Source of the DNA: Sphingobium indicum B90A
Lineage (GTDB): Bacteria; Pseudomonadota; Alphaproteobacteria; Sphingomonadales; Sphingomonadaceae
Assembly (NCBI RefSeq): GCF_000264945.2
Contig: NZ_CP013070.1
Span: forward strand, 3,590,323 to 3,654,322
Direction: 5' to 3'
DNA: 64,000 nt
Of this stretch, positions 43,634 to 52,698 are shown piece after piece. Numbering within the stretch: position 1 is the first letter of the stretch; every line of letters starts with the position of its first letter. The notes beneath the pieces are model-generated. The model worked only from the letters and a program-made list of their open reading frames with translations, was not told where the DNA came from and did no database searches. The translations under genes were made by a program, and so were the position numbers.

Positions 43634-46438
43634 ATGCGGTATCGCCTTTTGACTGCGTCGGTGTCCGCCATCGGCATCGCGTCCTTCCTCGCTGCCGCGG
43701 CGGGCGCGCAGACCGCGCCTGCGACCGCCGCGGCGCAGGATGCCGCCCCTGACAAGACGCAGGACATCAACGCGCAGGACATCGTGGTCACTGGCTCGCG
43801 CGTTGCGTTGAGCGGGTTCCAGGCCCCGTCGCCGACCGCCGTAGTCGGCTCCGAGGTGATCGATCGCCGCGCGGCCACAACGGTGATGTCCGTGCTGAAC
43901 CTCAACCCGGCCTTCAAGCCGACGCGCAGCCCCGGCGCCAACGCGACCAATACCGGCAGCCCGGCCCAGGCGACGGCCGACCTGCGCTCCCTGGGCGGAC
44001 AACGCACGCTGGTGTTGGTGAATGGCAGTCGCATGGTGCCGTCATCGCCCGCCAGCAAGCTAGGCGTGCCCGTCACGGTGGACCTCAACCTGATCCCCAC
44101 GCTGATGGTCGATCGGGTGGAGACGGTGACGGGCGGCGCATCCGCCCAATATGGTTCCGACGCCGTGTCCGGCGTCGTGAACGTCATCCTGAAGAAACAC
44201 TTCACCGGGCTCGAGGCGCGCGCCCAGGCGGGCATATCCGAGGAAGGCGACTATGCGACGCAGCGCCTGGGTTTCATCGCGGGCACCAGCTTCGCGCAGG
44301 ATCGCGGCCATGTCGTCGTGAGCGCGGACTATGAGCGCAACAGCGGCGTCGGCGACATGTACACGCGTGACTGGGGCCGCAAGGAATATCAAATCTATAG
44401 CAACTCCGCCTACAGGACGAACGGTCAGCCGGCGCTGATCCTGACGCAGGGGGTGCACAATAATCTGGGCGCGGGCGGCAGGATCACCGGCCCGGCCGGC
44501 TTCTCGCTGAACAAATACACCTTCAATTCCGATGGCAGCGTGCGACCGTTCGATTCCGGCATCCTGTCAAACGGGACGACGCAGATCGGCGGTGAAGGAC
44601 AGTCGATCGCGCGCGGCACCAGTCTTGTGCCCGCGCTGCGCCGTTTCACCACCTACGCGCACGCCGAATATGAGTTCGGACCCGCCCTTACCGCCTATGT
44701 GGAGGGCGGCTATTCGCGGTCGAAGGGCATATTGAGCGGGCTACCGCCGCGCTACACCTCCGTGACCATCAAGGACGACAATGCGTATCTGTCGCCGGCC
44801 GTGAAGGCGGCGATGGCGAAGGATGGGATCACCAGCTTCACCATGTCGCGGATCGGCTATGATTTCGGCAATGTGAAGACCGAGGCGGTGAACGCGACGC
44901 GGCACGTGGAGGTTGGCGGCAAGGGCGAGCTTGGCGGTTCCTGGCACTGGGACGCCCATTATTCCTACGGCCGGAACAATTATGACGGCTATAGCTTCAA
45001 CAACACCATCAGCGCCAACGTGCCCCTGGCTGCGGACGCGGTCTTCAACAGCGCGGGCAAGATCGTCTGCCGTTCGACGCGCGACGTGAATCCCAACAAT
45101 GGCTGCGTGCCGCTGAACCTGTTTGGTGCAGGTTCTCCATCCGCCGCCGCCATCAGCTATGTCAACGGCACCGGCCATACGACAGTCAAATATATCCAGC
45201 ACAGCGCGGCGGCGAACCTGCGGGGCAATCTGTTCTCGACCTGGGCGGGGCCAGTCTCGGCCGCGGTCGGCATCGAATATCGGCGCGAAAGCGAGAATGT
45301 CGGCGCCGATCCGATCGCGGCGGCGAACGGCTTTTCGTCCACGGGCAACGCCGTCCCTTATCGCGGCAGCTTCGACGTCAAGGAAGCCTATGTCGAGGCG
45401 ATCGTGCCGCTGGCGAAGGACAAGCCCTTCCTGCGTTCGCTGAACATCAACGGCGCGGCTCGCTTCGCCCATTACAGCACGGTGGGCGATCAGGTGACCT
45501 GGAAGGTCGGCGGCGTGTGGGAGCCGGTGGACGGCCTGCGCCTGCGCGTCACGCGGTCGCGCGACATCCGCGCGCCGGCCATCTGGGAACTCGCCAGCCC
45601 CGGCAACTTCGTGACCAACACGATCACCGTGAACGGCATCACCAAGATCATTCCGCAGAATGTTTCGGCCGGGAACCCCGACCTAAAGGCCGAGAAGGCG
45701 GATACCTTCACCGCTGGCGTGGTCGTCGAGCCGGGCGGATTCCTGCGCGGGCTGCGCGCCTCGGTCGACTATTACGACATCAATCTGAAGGGTGCGATCA
45801 CCAACTTGTCCGGCCTCAACGTCGCGTCGCTCTGCACGCTCGGCCAGCAGGAATTCTGCGGCCTGTTCACGTTCGATGCAGCCGGCAATCCCACCAGCCT
45901 CACGGCGCCGGCCCTCAACGTGGGTTCGTTCCGGAACAAGGGCCTGGATATGACGCTGAGCTATGGTTTTCCGCTGGGGGAAGGCCGGGTGAGCATCGCG
46001 GCGAGCGGCACCTATGTCTTCAACGCGCTGGTCGACCCGGGCACCGGCGCCGGCGCGATCGAGCGCGTGGGCGAGATGGGCCAGGCCAATCTCGGCGCGA
46101 TGCCGCGCTTCCGCGGCAACTTGGCCGTCACCTATACGCGCGGGCCGTTCTCGATCACGCCGCAGTTAAACTTCATCTCGGCGGGCAAGCAGGACAATAT
46201 CTACAACACCACGCCCGCGCTGACGATCAACGACAACCATGTGCCGGCGTTCGCCTATCTCGACCTGGCCGGCTCGATCGACGCGACGGAGCAGTTCCGG
46301 TTCTTCTGGTCGATCGAGAACCTGCTGGACAAGGATCCGGCGCCGACGCCCTACGCGGTGCTGAACGTGCCGACCAACGGCATCTGGTACGACAAGGTCG
46401 GGCGGCGCTTCATGGCGGGCGTGCGCGTGCGGCTGTGA
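43634..46438 (+). CDS. TonB-dependent outer-membrane receptor 1
   Basis: A 934-residue receptor with a signal peptide (ASVSAIGIASFLAAAAGAQT). The plug domain starts around residue 50 (DIVVTGSRVALSGFQAPSP as the TonB-box-proximal region, then RTLVLVNGSRMVPSS and VDRVETVTGGASAQYGSDAV). A long 22-strand barrel follows, ending GRRFMAGVRVRL. Sphingomonads use such receptors for aromatic compounds and oligomers as well as siderophores. The catabolic neighbours suggest a carbon substrate. GATAGACTG lies upstream. The next gene (Tat-EthD 2) begins 23 bases later. Confidence 0.9.
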   Translation: MRYRLLTASVSAIGIASFLAAAAGAQTAPATAAAQDAAPDKTQDINAQDIVVTGSRVALSGFQAPSPTAVVGSEVIDRRAATTVMSVLNLNPAFKPTRSPGANATNTGSPAQATADLRSLGGQRTLVLVNGSRMVPSSPASKLGVPVTVDLNLIPTLMVDRVETVTGGASAQYGSDAVSGVVNVILKKHFTGLEARAQAGISEEGDYATQRLGFIAGTSFAQDRGHVVVSADYERNSGVGDMYTRDWGRKEYQIYSNSAYRTNGQPALILTQGVHNNLGAGGRITGPAGFSLNKYTFNSDGSVRPFDSGILSNGTTQIGGEGQSIARGTSLVPALRRFTTYAHAEYEFGPALTAYVEGGYSRSKGILSGLPPRYTSVTIKDDNAYLSPAVKAAMAKDGITSFTMSRIGYDFGNVKTEAVNATRHVEVGGKGELGGSWHWDAHYSYGRNNYDGYSFNNTISANVPLAADAVFNSAGKIVCRSTRDVNPNNGCVPLNLFGAGSPSAAAISYVNGTGHTTVKYIQHSAAANLRGNLFSTWAGPVSAAVGIEYRRESENVGADPIAAANGFSSTGNAVPYRGSFDVKEAYVEAIVPLAKDKPFLRSLNINGAARFAHYSTVGDQVTWKVGGVWEPVDGLRLRVTRSRDIRAPAIWELASPGNFVTNTITVNGITKIIPQNVSAGNPDLKAEKADTFTAGVVVEPGGFLRGLRASVDYYDINLKGAITNLSGLNVASLCTLGQQEFCGLFTFDAAGNPTSLTAPALNVGSFRNKGLDMTLSYGFPLGEGRVSIAASGTYVFNALVDPGTGAGAIERVGEMGQANLGAMPRFRGNLAVTYTRGPFSITPQLNFISAGKQDNIYNTTPALTINDNHVPAFAYLDLAGSIDATEQFRFFWSIENLLDKDPAPTPYAVLNVPTNGIWYDKVGRRFMAGVRVRL

Positions 46439-46461
46439 GCATCCAGGCAGGAGGAGCAGCG

Positions 46462-47283
46462 ATGTCGGAGCTACCCGCGAACAGGCGTCCCGGTGCCGTG
46501 ATCGGGCGGCGCGAACTGCTTGCGGCGGGGGTCGCGGCGCTGACCGTGCCGGCGGTGGCGCGCGCGCAATATACGCGCATGCCGCCCGGCATCGCCAAGT
46601 CCCTGACCCTGCTGATCCGCAAGCCGGGCGCCACGCATGAGGAGTTCATGCGCTATTGGCTGGGGGTGCACGCGCCGATGGCGCTCAAGATTCCGGGCAT
46701 GCGGGGCATGGTCTGCAACGAGGTGCTGGGCCCCAGCCGGGGGCGGAACGACATACCCGGCGGCACGCCGATCCTGATCGACGGGGTCGCGGAGTCCTGG
46801 AAGCTGGAGAGCAACTCGCCAAGCAATCCCGACGCCCCGCGGGAGGCGCGCGCCTGGTATAGCGACGGGCCGTTGTTCGTCGGCGAGATCCAGGGCTATC
46901 GCGTCACCGAAAATGTGATGGTGCCGGTGAAGCGGGGCGGCAAGGGGCTGTTCTCGCTGCTCCAGCGCAAGCCGGGCACGACCCACGCAGCTTTTGTCGA
47001 CCACTGGCTCCGCGTGCATGGCGCGATGGCGAGCAAGGTGCCGGAAGTCGCCGGCCTGATCCTGAACGAGGTCGTGGCGCCGGCCAGGCGGAGCGACATC
47101 CCGCCCTTCAGCCACGCGCTTGGCGAGGTGGATGGCATCGCCCAGTCCTGGCACAAGGATCAGAGCTACCGGGGCGTAACCTCGCCCGAGGCCAAGGCCT
47201 GGTACGCCGACGGCGCCGCGAGCATAGGGTTCGCGCGTGGCTATTACACCCAGGAGCATGTGGTCATCGATCCACATCCGTAA
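46462..47283 (+). CDS. Tat-exported protein with tandem EthD-like domains 2
   Basis: A 273-residue protein with a clear twin-arginine leader (VIGRRELLAAGVAALTVPAV, cleavage near ARA). Two EthD-like repeats follow: LIRKPGATHEEFMRYWLGVH (about residue 50) and LQRKPGTTHAAFVDHWLRVH (about 175), each with the F-x-x-Y/H-W pattern. AGGAGG precedes the ATG. It is co-transcribed with TonB receptor 1, suggesting a periplasmic step acting on the imported compound. Catalysis has not been shown for such tandem EthD proteins. Confidence 0.8.
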   Translation: MSELPANRRPGAVIGRRELLAAGVAALTVPAVARAQYTRMPPGIAKSLTLLIRKPGATHEEFMRYWLGVHAPMALKIPGMRGMVCNEVLGPSRGRNDIPGGTPILIDGVAESWKLESNSPSNPDAPREARAWYSDGPLFVGEIQGYRVTENVMVPVKRGGKGLFSLLQRKPGTTHAAFVDHWLRVHGAMASKVPEVAGLILNEVVAPARRSDIPPFSHALGEVDGIAQSWHKDQSYRGVTSPEAKAWYADGAASIGFARGYYTQEHVVIDPHP

Positions 47284-47350
47284 TCGATAGACTAGCTCGA
47301 TAACTTATTTGCGGTGGCCGAGCGGCCAGGTCTCCGGGGAAGGCGACGAA

Positions 47351-47989
47351 ATGACCGAACAGCTGATATTCGACGCGGAAATGCTGGCGCGCGCGCGCGC
47401 GCTGGGCGCCGCCACACTGCATGAGGCGGCCGGACGCATCGGGGCCCTGCCGTCCGCGATCAAGCCCGTCGCGCCGGACATGCGAGTGGCCGGGCCCGCC
47501 TATACGGTAGTGGTGCCGATGCTCGACAATCTGTGGATTCACCGCGCGCTCTATCGCACCGAGCCGGGCGACGTCCTGGTGGTCTCGACCAGCGGCGGGA
47601 TCGAGGGCGGCTATTGGGGCGACATATTGAACGAGGCGGCGATGGCGCGGGGCCTGGCGGGGCTGGTGATCGACGGCGGCGTACGCGACACCGCCCGCCT
47701 CGCCGAAATGGGCTTCCCGGTCTTCTCGAACGGCATATGCATCCGAGGCACGATCAAGGGTTTCGATGTGCCGCCCCGGCTCCAGCAGCCGATCGCCATC
47801 GGGCAGGTGGTGATCGCGGCCGGCGATCTGATCGTCGGGGACCGCGACGGCGTGGTCGCCATCCCCGCCGCTGAGGCGGCCAACGCCGTCGCGCGCGGCC
47901 AAGCGCGGGAACTCGACGAGGCCGCGAAGATTGCGCGCATCCGTGCCGGAGAGAGGACGCTCGACATCTACGGCTTCGACGAGAAGTGA
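47351..47989 (+). CDS. RraA/LigK-like aldolase family protein
   Basis: A 212-residue RraA-fold protein. The active-site region is GLAGLVIDGGVRDTARLAEMGFPVFSNG, with the Arg and Asp of the class II HMG/CHA aldolases, preceded by the GGIEGGYWGDILNEAA loop. LigK and Pseudomonas HMG aldolase split 4-carboxy-4-hydroxy-2-oxoadipate to pyruvate and oxaloacetate. The LigI-, LigJ- and LigB-like genes nearby make that role plausible, but RraA homologues without aldolase activity exist. ATG 47351 follows GGGGAAGG; the word GATAGACTA (47286-47294) lies upstream. Confidence 0.8.
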   Translation: MTEQLIFDAEMLARARALGAATLHEAAGRIGALPSAIKPVAPDMRVAGPAYTVVVPMLDNLWIHRALYRTEPGDVLVVSTSGGIEGGYWGDILNEAAMARGLAGLVIDGGVRDTARLAEMGFPVFSNGICIRGTIKGFDVPPRLQQPIAIGQVVIAAGDLIVGDRDGVVAIPAAEAANAVARGQARELDEAAKIARIRAGERTLDIYGFDEK

Positions 47990-48245
47990 TGCGCAACGGC
48001 TCACCGTGCGGCGATTGACACGGTTCTAAAAAGTCAATAAACTGCCTTATTAGCAGATGAGTCACTCACTGCGCGAAAAAGAAAACACATATCCGCAGGT
48101 CGCGGTAGGGATTGGAATAGCCTCGCCTCTTCAAGGATCTTGAACGGGGACGGCTCGGTCGCGCTGAATGCGGCGCGTGGGCCCTTTTGCGAGCGCGTCC
48201 GAGAGTTCCTGACCGCGCCCCCGGTAAAGGGAGCTGAGGGAGGTC

Positions 48246-51104
48246 ATGATGGCGAGAGGTGTCGAGGCTCTTCGGAGCATGCGTCCGTGGCGGCTATTGA
48301 GCACGTCCAGTCTGGTGCCGCTGGCGGCCACCGGGAGTTTGGCGCTGGTGACGGCCGCCCAGGCCCAGGGTGCTCCAGCCCAGGGCGCTCCGGCGCAGGC
48401 CGCGGCTCAGCCCACCGCGAGCGATATTGTCGTCACCGGCACGCGCATCTCCGGCTTCACCGCCCCGACGCCCGTCACCGCCATCAGCCAGGCGCAGTTG
48501 CAGGAGAAGGCGGTGCACACCGTCTCCGAACTGTTGCAGGATATCCCCCAACTGCGCATCAACCAGAATGTCGGCAAGTCGAGCGAGCCGGTCGGCGCGA
48601 GCACCGCCGATCTGCGCGGCCTCGGCCCGCAGCGCACGCTCGTGCTGCTCGACGGCCGCCGCCTGCCGCTGACCGATCCCGCGGGCACGATCGACACCAA
48701 TGTCATCCCCACCGCGCTGATCAGCAATGTCGAGATCGTCACCGGCGGCGCGTCGGCGGCCTATGGTTCGGACGCGGTGGCCGGCGTCGTCAACTTCACG
48801 CTGGAGAGGAACCTGGAGGGGTTCCGCGGCGACCTGTCCTATGCGCAGACCAAATATGACGACTTCCATCGGCCGGCGGTGTCGCTCGCCTATGGCCATG
48901 GCTTCATGGACGACCGGCTGCATGTGGAAGCCGCCTTCGACTATCTACGCAATTCGGGCCAGACCAGCCAGGCGTCGCGGCCCTGGGGTTCGCATCGCAC
49001 GGCGTTGCTGACCAACCCGAACTACACGGCCACCAATGGCCAGCCGCGCCTGATCATCGCCGATAATTCCACCTTTTCGCAGATGACGCCGGGGGGCGTG
49101 CTCGGCCGTACGTCGGGGCTCGCGCTCGCCAGGCTGCTCGGTTTCCCCACCGGCACCGGCGTGCAATTCGGTCCGAACGGCCAACCCGTTCCTTTCAACT
49201 ACGGCACGAACGTCGGCGGCACCTACATGACCGGCGGCGACGGCGGCAGCTTCGAGGATGGGGGCAATCTGCTGCCGATCCTGAAACGCTATACCGGCTA
49301 TGGCCGGATCGATTTCGACTTGACGCAGGACATCAAGCTGTTCGGCGACTATCTCCAATCCCGCACCGAGACCCGGAGCGATCTCACCGCCAATTATGAC
49401 AATGGCACGCTGACCATCAACGCGGACAACGCCTATCTCCCTGCTGCCCTGAGGTCGGCGATGGCCGCTGCCAATATGAGGAGCTTCGCCCTTGGCCGCC
49501 AGCAGCTTGAGGATGGCACGGCTTTCTTTTCCACGCGCACGACGATGCGGCGCGGCGTGATCGGCGTCGAGGGCAAGGTTGGCGGCTGGAGCTGGGATGT
49601 TTCCGGCCAGATCGGCAGCACCCATTACCGGCAGGACAGCACCAACAACCGCATCCAGACGCGCTTCTTCAACGCGGTCGACGCGGTCATCAATCCCGCC
49701 ACCGGCCAGCCCGTCTGCCGCGTGACGCTGCAGAATCCGGGGAGCAGCAATCCCGACATCAGCGGGTGCGTGCCGGTCAACCTGTTCGGCGCGGGAGCGA
49801 TCAACCAGGCGGCGCAGGCCTATTATCTCGGGAACAGCTGGCAATCCTCCGTGCAGCGCGAGAAGGTGTTCTACCTGAACCTGAAAGGTTCGCCCTTCAC
49901 GACCTGGGCCGGCGATGTCTCACTGGCGGCGGGCGCGGAATATCGCACCGAGCAGACCGTGCTCACCTCCGACCCCGACTCCGCCGCGGCGCGCTGGCGC
50001 TCGATCAACGCCCAGCCCTTTTCGGGCAAGTATAATGTCAAGGAAGTCTATGGCGAGGTGGTCGTGCCGCTGGCGCGCGACATGGCCTTCGCCAAGAATC
50101 TGGAGTTGAACGGAGCGGTGCGCTACACGGATTATTCCACCAGCGGCGGCGTGGCGACGTGGAAGGTCGGTCTGAATTACGCGCCGGTCAGCGATATCCG
50201 GTTCCGCGGCACGATCTCCCGCGATATCCGCGCGCCCAATAATTATGAACTGTTCTCCCGCGGCAATCAGGTGATCAGCCAACTCGTCGACCGGCCCAGC
50301 AATGTCTCCGGACAGGTGCTGCAGGTGACGAGCGGCAATCCCGACCTGAAGCCGGAGAAGGCGGACACGCGCGCCATCGGCGCCGTGTTCCAGCCGGGCT
50401 GGCTGCCGGGCTTCCGCATGTCGGTCGATTATTATTCGATCAAGATCAAGGACGCGATCTCCACCGTGTCCGGCCAGAACATCGTCGATTTCTGCTTCAA
50501 CGGCCAGACCGTCTATTGCGCCAGCGTCGTGCGGGATGCATCGGGCAGGCTTACGCGGGTGAACGTCGTGCCGTTCAATGCGCAGTCGCAGAAGACATCG
50601 GGCATCGATTTCGAGGCGATGTACCGTTTCCCGCTCAGAACCTTCGGCGAGGGCACGATGACCTTCCGCGTGCTGGCCAATTATGTGGCCGAACTGAAGA
50701 CGATCGCCAATGGCGTGACCAATGACTATGTGGGCCTCGCGGGTGTCTCGCCGCCGCCGCTCGGCGTCCCCCAGTGGCGCTTCAACGCGGAGGCACGGTA
50801 CCAGATCGGGCGCGCCAAGCTGGGCGTGACCTACAGTTTCATCGACGGCGGCAAATATGACACCCGCTTCAACGTCACCACGCTCGACCTCGACAACAAC
50901 AATATTCCCAGCCGCGGTTATGTCGACCTCGACGCGAGCTACAAGCTGACCGAGAATTTCGACATCTATGGGCGGATCGACAATCTGTTCAATGTCGCGC
51001 CGCCGATCGCGCCGAACGCCATCGTCCAGCCGCAGATCGCGAACTCGCCCTTCTACGATACGCGCGGCATGTTCTGGACATTGGGGGTCCGTGCGCGGTT
51101 CTGA
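48246..51104 (+). CDS. TonB-dependent outer-membrane receptor 2
   Basis: A 952-residue receptor with a long basic-then-hydrophobic leader (LVPLAATGSLALVTAAQAQ) and an Ala/Pro/Gln-rich linker. The plug has SDIVVTGTRISGFTAPTPVT, RTLVLLDGRRLPLTD and VEIVTGGASAAYGSDAVAGV. The barrel ends LGVRARF with the C-terminal phenylalanine used in outer-membrane assembly. It resembles receptor 1 closely in plug layout. Its own A/T-rich promoter region lies in the 256-base gap upstream (TTATTAGC near 48048). It converges with the YkgJ-type gene. Confidence 0.9.
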   Translation: MMARGVEALRSMRPWRLLSTSSLVPLAATGSLALVTAAQAQGAPAQGAPAQAAAQPTASDIVVTGTRISGFTAPTPVTAISQAQLQEKAVHTVSELLQDIPQLRINQNVGKSSEPVGASTADLRGLGPQRTLVLLDGRRLPLTDPAGTIDTNVIPTALISNVEIVTGGASAAYGSDAVAGVVNFTLERNLEGFRGDLSYAQTKYDDFHRPAVSLAYGHGFMDDRLHVEAAFDYLRNSGQTSQASRPWGSHRTALLTNPNYTATNGQPRLIIADNSTFSQMTPGGVLGRTSGLALARLLGFPTGTGVQFGPNGQPVPFNYGTNVGGTYMTGGDGGSFEDGGNLLPILKRYTGYGRIDFDLTQDIKLFGDYLQSRTETRSDLTANYDNGTLTINADNAYLPAALRSAMAAANMRSFALGRQQLEDGTAFFSTRTTMRRGVIGVEGKVGGWSWDVSGQIGSTHYRQDSTNNRIQTRFFNAVDAVINPATGQPVCRVTLQNPGSSNPDISGCVPVNLFGAGAINQAAQAYYLGNSWQSSVQREKVFYLNLKGSPFTTWAGDVSLAAGAEYRTEQTVLTSDPDSAAARWRSINAQPFSGKYNVKEVYGEVVVPLARDMAFAKNLELNGAVRYTDYSTSGGVATWKVGLNYAPVSDIRFRGTISRDIRAPNNYELFSRGNQVISQLVDRPSNVSGQVLQVTSGNPDLKPEKADTRAIGAVFQPGWLPGFRMSVDYYSIKIKDAISTVSGQNIVDFCFNGQTVYCASVVRDASGRLTRVNVVPFNAQSQKTSGIDFEAMYRFPLRTFGEGTMTFRVLANYVAELKTIANGVTNDYVGLAGVSPPPLGVPQWRFNAEARYQIGRAKLGVTYSFIDGGKYDTRFNVTTLDLDNNNIPSRGYVDLDASYKLTENFDIYGRIDNLFNVAPPIAPNAIVQPQIANSPFYDTRGMFWTLGVRARF

Positions 51105-51130
51105 GCGGGGAGCCGCCCCGCTTCCGGGAG

Positions 51131-51622
51131 CTAGCGCCGCCCGGACTTGTGGGCGTCGGCGATGCGCTCGAAAGCCCGGACCTGCGCGTCCGTGTCGATC
51201 AGATGATCGAGCCCCAGTTCGCGGGCGCGCTGGAGGCGGTCGCGGCCGCGCTCGACTTGCGCCCTGTCCAGCACATTGCCCATCGCCCATAATATGTCCC
51301 GCCGGGACCGCGACATCCGGCCGAGTGCCTTGAAGGTGCGGGCGCAATGATAGCGCCGGCATATCGCGGGCGCGCGCTCGTGGATCGAACAGCCGGTTTC
51401 CGTCAGATAAACGCAATGCCCGGTCGCGGGATCGCGTTTCAGCGCTGGGACGCGCTGACCCGGATAGAGATCGCTCGCGATATATTCCCAGTCGAAATCC
51501 TCCAGCACATCGCCCGCCTCGGGGCGCAGGATCACCTGCTCGTTGAAGCAGCAGAGCGTGCAGCCGTCACACGGTATGGCATTGGCCGCGAACCGGGGAT
51601 CGGCTGGCGGCGTCGCCGTCAC
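51131..51622 (-). CDS. YkgJ-family cysteine-cluster metal-binding protein
   Basis: A 163-residue protein with the CxxCxxCC-type cluster IPCDGCTLCCFNEQV near residue 17, plus CVYLTETGCSIHERAPAICRRYHC near 70-95, giving eight conserved cysteines that bind zinc or iron-sulfur. The start is GTG overlapping the stop of the aldehyde dehydrogenase stub (GTGA). Family members occur in many catabolic operons, but their role is unknown. It is the last gene of the operon that begins with MFS transporter 2. Confidence 0.8.
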   Translation of the reverse strand: MTATPPADPRFAANAIPCDGCTLCCFNEQVILRPEAGDVLEDFDWEYIASDLYPGQRVPALKRDPATGHCVYLTETGCSIHERAPAICRRYHCARTFKALGRMSRSRRDILWAMGNVLDRAQVERGRDRLQRARELGLDHLIDTDAQVRAFERIADAHKSGRR

Positions 51623-51732
51623 GCGCCCGCCGCCCTGGCGAAAGGCGCCTCGGTGGCGGGATTGACCGCCCGCCGGGTGTCCGCGCCCTCGACCGGCGCG
51701 CCGTCGATCGGCAAGGCGAAGCCGGTCATCAT
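51619..51732 (-). pseudogene. Aldehyde dehydrogenase N-terminal stub (37 codons)
   Basis: A short open frame reads MTGFALPIDGAPVEGADTRR then AVNPATEAPFARAAGA and stops. The text FxLxIDGxPVxGA...VNPATExxFA is the start of NAD(P)-dependent aldehyde dehydrogenases, which are normally about 480 residues. Everything after residue 37 is missing. The stub overlaps the SMP-30-like stop on one side (ATGA) and the YkgJ start on the other (GTGA), so it is still in the translation relay of the operon. It is probably the remnant of an internal deletion. Confidence 0.6.
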
Positions 51733-52682
51733 CGTCCTGCTCGGATAGGCGTGCCGTAGATGGCGAAGGGACCGGGATCCTGTCCAGCCAGCGCTGGATC
51801 GGTGCGATAGCGGAGCTTGCCCGCGACCGCCCAGGAGGTCTTCCCCAGCGCCACCGCCGAGGTCGTGCCGGTGCGGCCGCCGGGGAGCGGGGAGAGGGTC
51901 ACCGTGTCGCCCTTGACGGTCATGAGCGTGATCCCGCCCTGGTCGCCCGCCTCGGCGAGCAGGAAGCGGCCGCGGCCGATATGGCGCAGGCCGTCCGGAC
52001 GGTCGAGCTTGCGGGGCGGGATGAGTTCGACCAGCGGACGCGCGCTCCCATCGGCGTTCGTGCCGGTGCGGAACATGCGGCCGGACGTGACGCTGGTCAC
52101 GTAGAGCTGGCCGTCGTCGTCGAAGGCGATGCCGTCGGCGCCCGCCAGGCGCGGATCGGCGATCCAGACGTCGGCCTTGTCCCCGCGCACGCGGATGATC
52201 GAGCCGCGCAGCGTCTCGGCGACATAGGCGGTGCCGTCGGGCGCGACCGCGAAGTCGTTGCACAGCGACCGGGAGGCGCCAGGGGTGGGAATATTCCTGA
52301 CCGGCGCGCCGCTCTTGAGGTCGAACAGGCGGATCGCCGCGGCGCGGTCGCGCGCCTCGGTCGGGTCGCTGCGTCGGCCGTTGGAGCAGACATAGAGCAG
52401 GCCATGCCTGTCGTCCGCGAACACGCCCAGCACCGACACGAGTCCACTGCTGTCCGGCGCGATGAAAATGGTGGCGGCCTTGTCACCGGGCCGGGCGCGC
52501 CAGATCGTCCCATTGCCCGCGCTGCCGACGATCAGCGTGCCGTCGCGCGTCGCGGTGATGCTTTCGGGGAAGACGCGCGGCTGGGGGATTGCGATTTCGG
52601 GCGGAGGCGGGGGTGAGGGCGGGGCCGCCGCCCCAAGCAGCCCCGCCGCCACCGCCAGCCCCATCCATCGCGCCCGTCGCAT
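51729..52682 (-). CDS. Exported SMP-30/gluconolactonase-like beta-propeller protein
   Basis: A 317-residue protein with a signal peptide (RWMGLAVAAGLLGAAAPPSP) and a proline-rich linker. Propeller repeats include PESITATRDGTLIVGSAGNG, LCNDFAVAPDGTAYVAET and GADGIAFDDDGQLYVTSV, typical of the SMP-30/LRE six-bladed fold, whose members are calcium-dependent lactonases. The ND and D/G motifs at metal positions are kept. A periplasmic lactonase step is plausible. It lies between the EthD-like gene and the aldehyde dehydrogenase stub; ATG 52682 is chosen over a longer frame to 52733. Confidence 0.75.
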   Translation of the reverse strand: MRRARWMGLAVAAGLLGAAAPPSPPPPPEIAIPQPRVFPESITATRDGTLIVGSAGNGTIWRARPGDKAATIFIAPDSSGLVSVLGVFADDRHGLLYVCSNGRRSDPTEARDRAAAIRLFDLKSGAPVRNIPTPGASRSLCNDFAVAPDGTAYVAETLRGSIIRVRGDKADVWIADPRLAGADGIAFDDDGQLYVTSVTSGRMFRTGTNADGSARPLVELIPPRKLDRPDGLRHIGRGRFLLAEAGDQGGITLMTVKGDTVTLSPLPGGRTGTTSAVALGKTSWAVAGKLRYRTDPALAGQDPGPFAIYGTPIRAGR

Positions 52683-52698
52683 GCCTCGTTCCTCGTCC

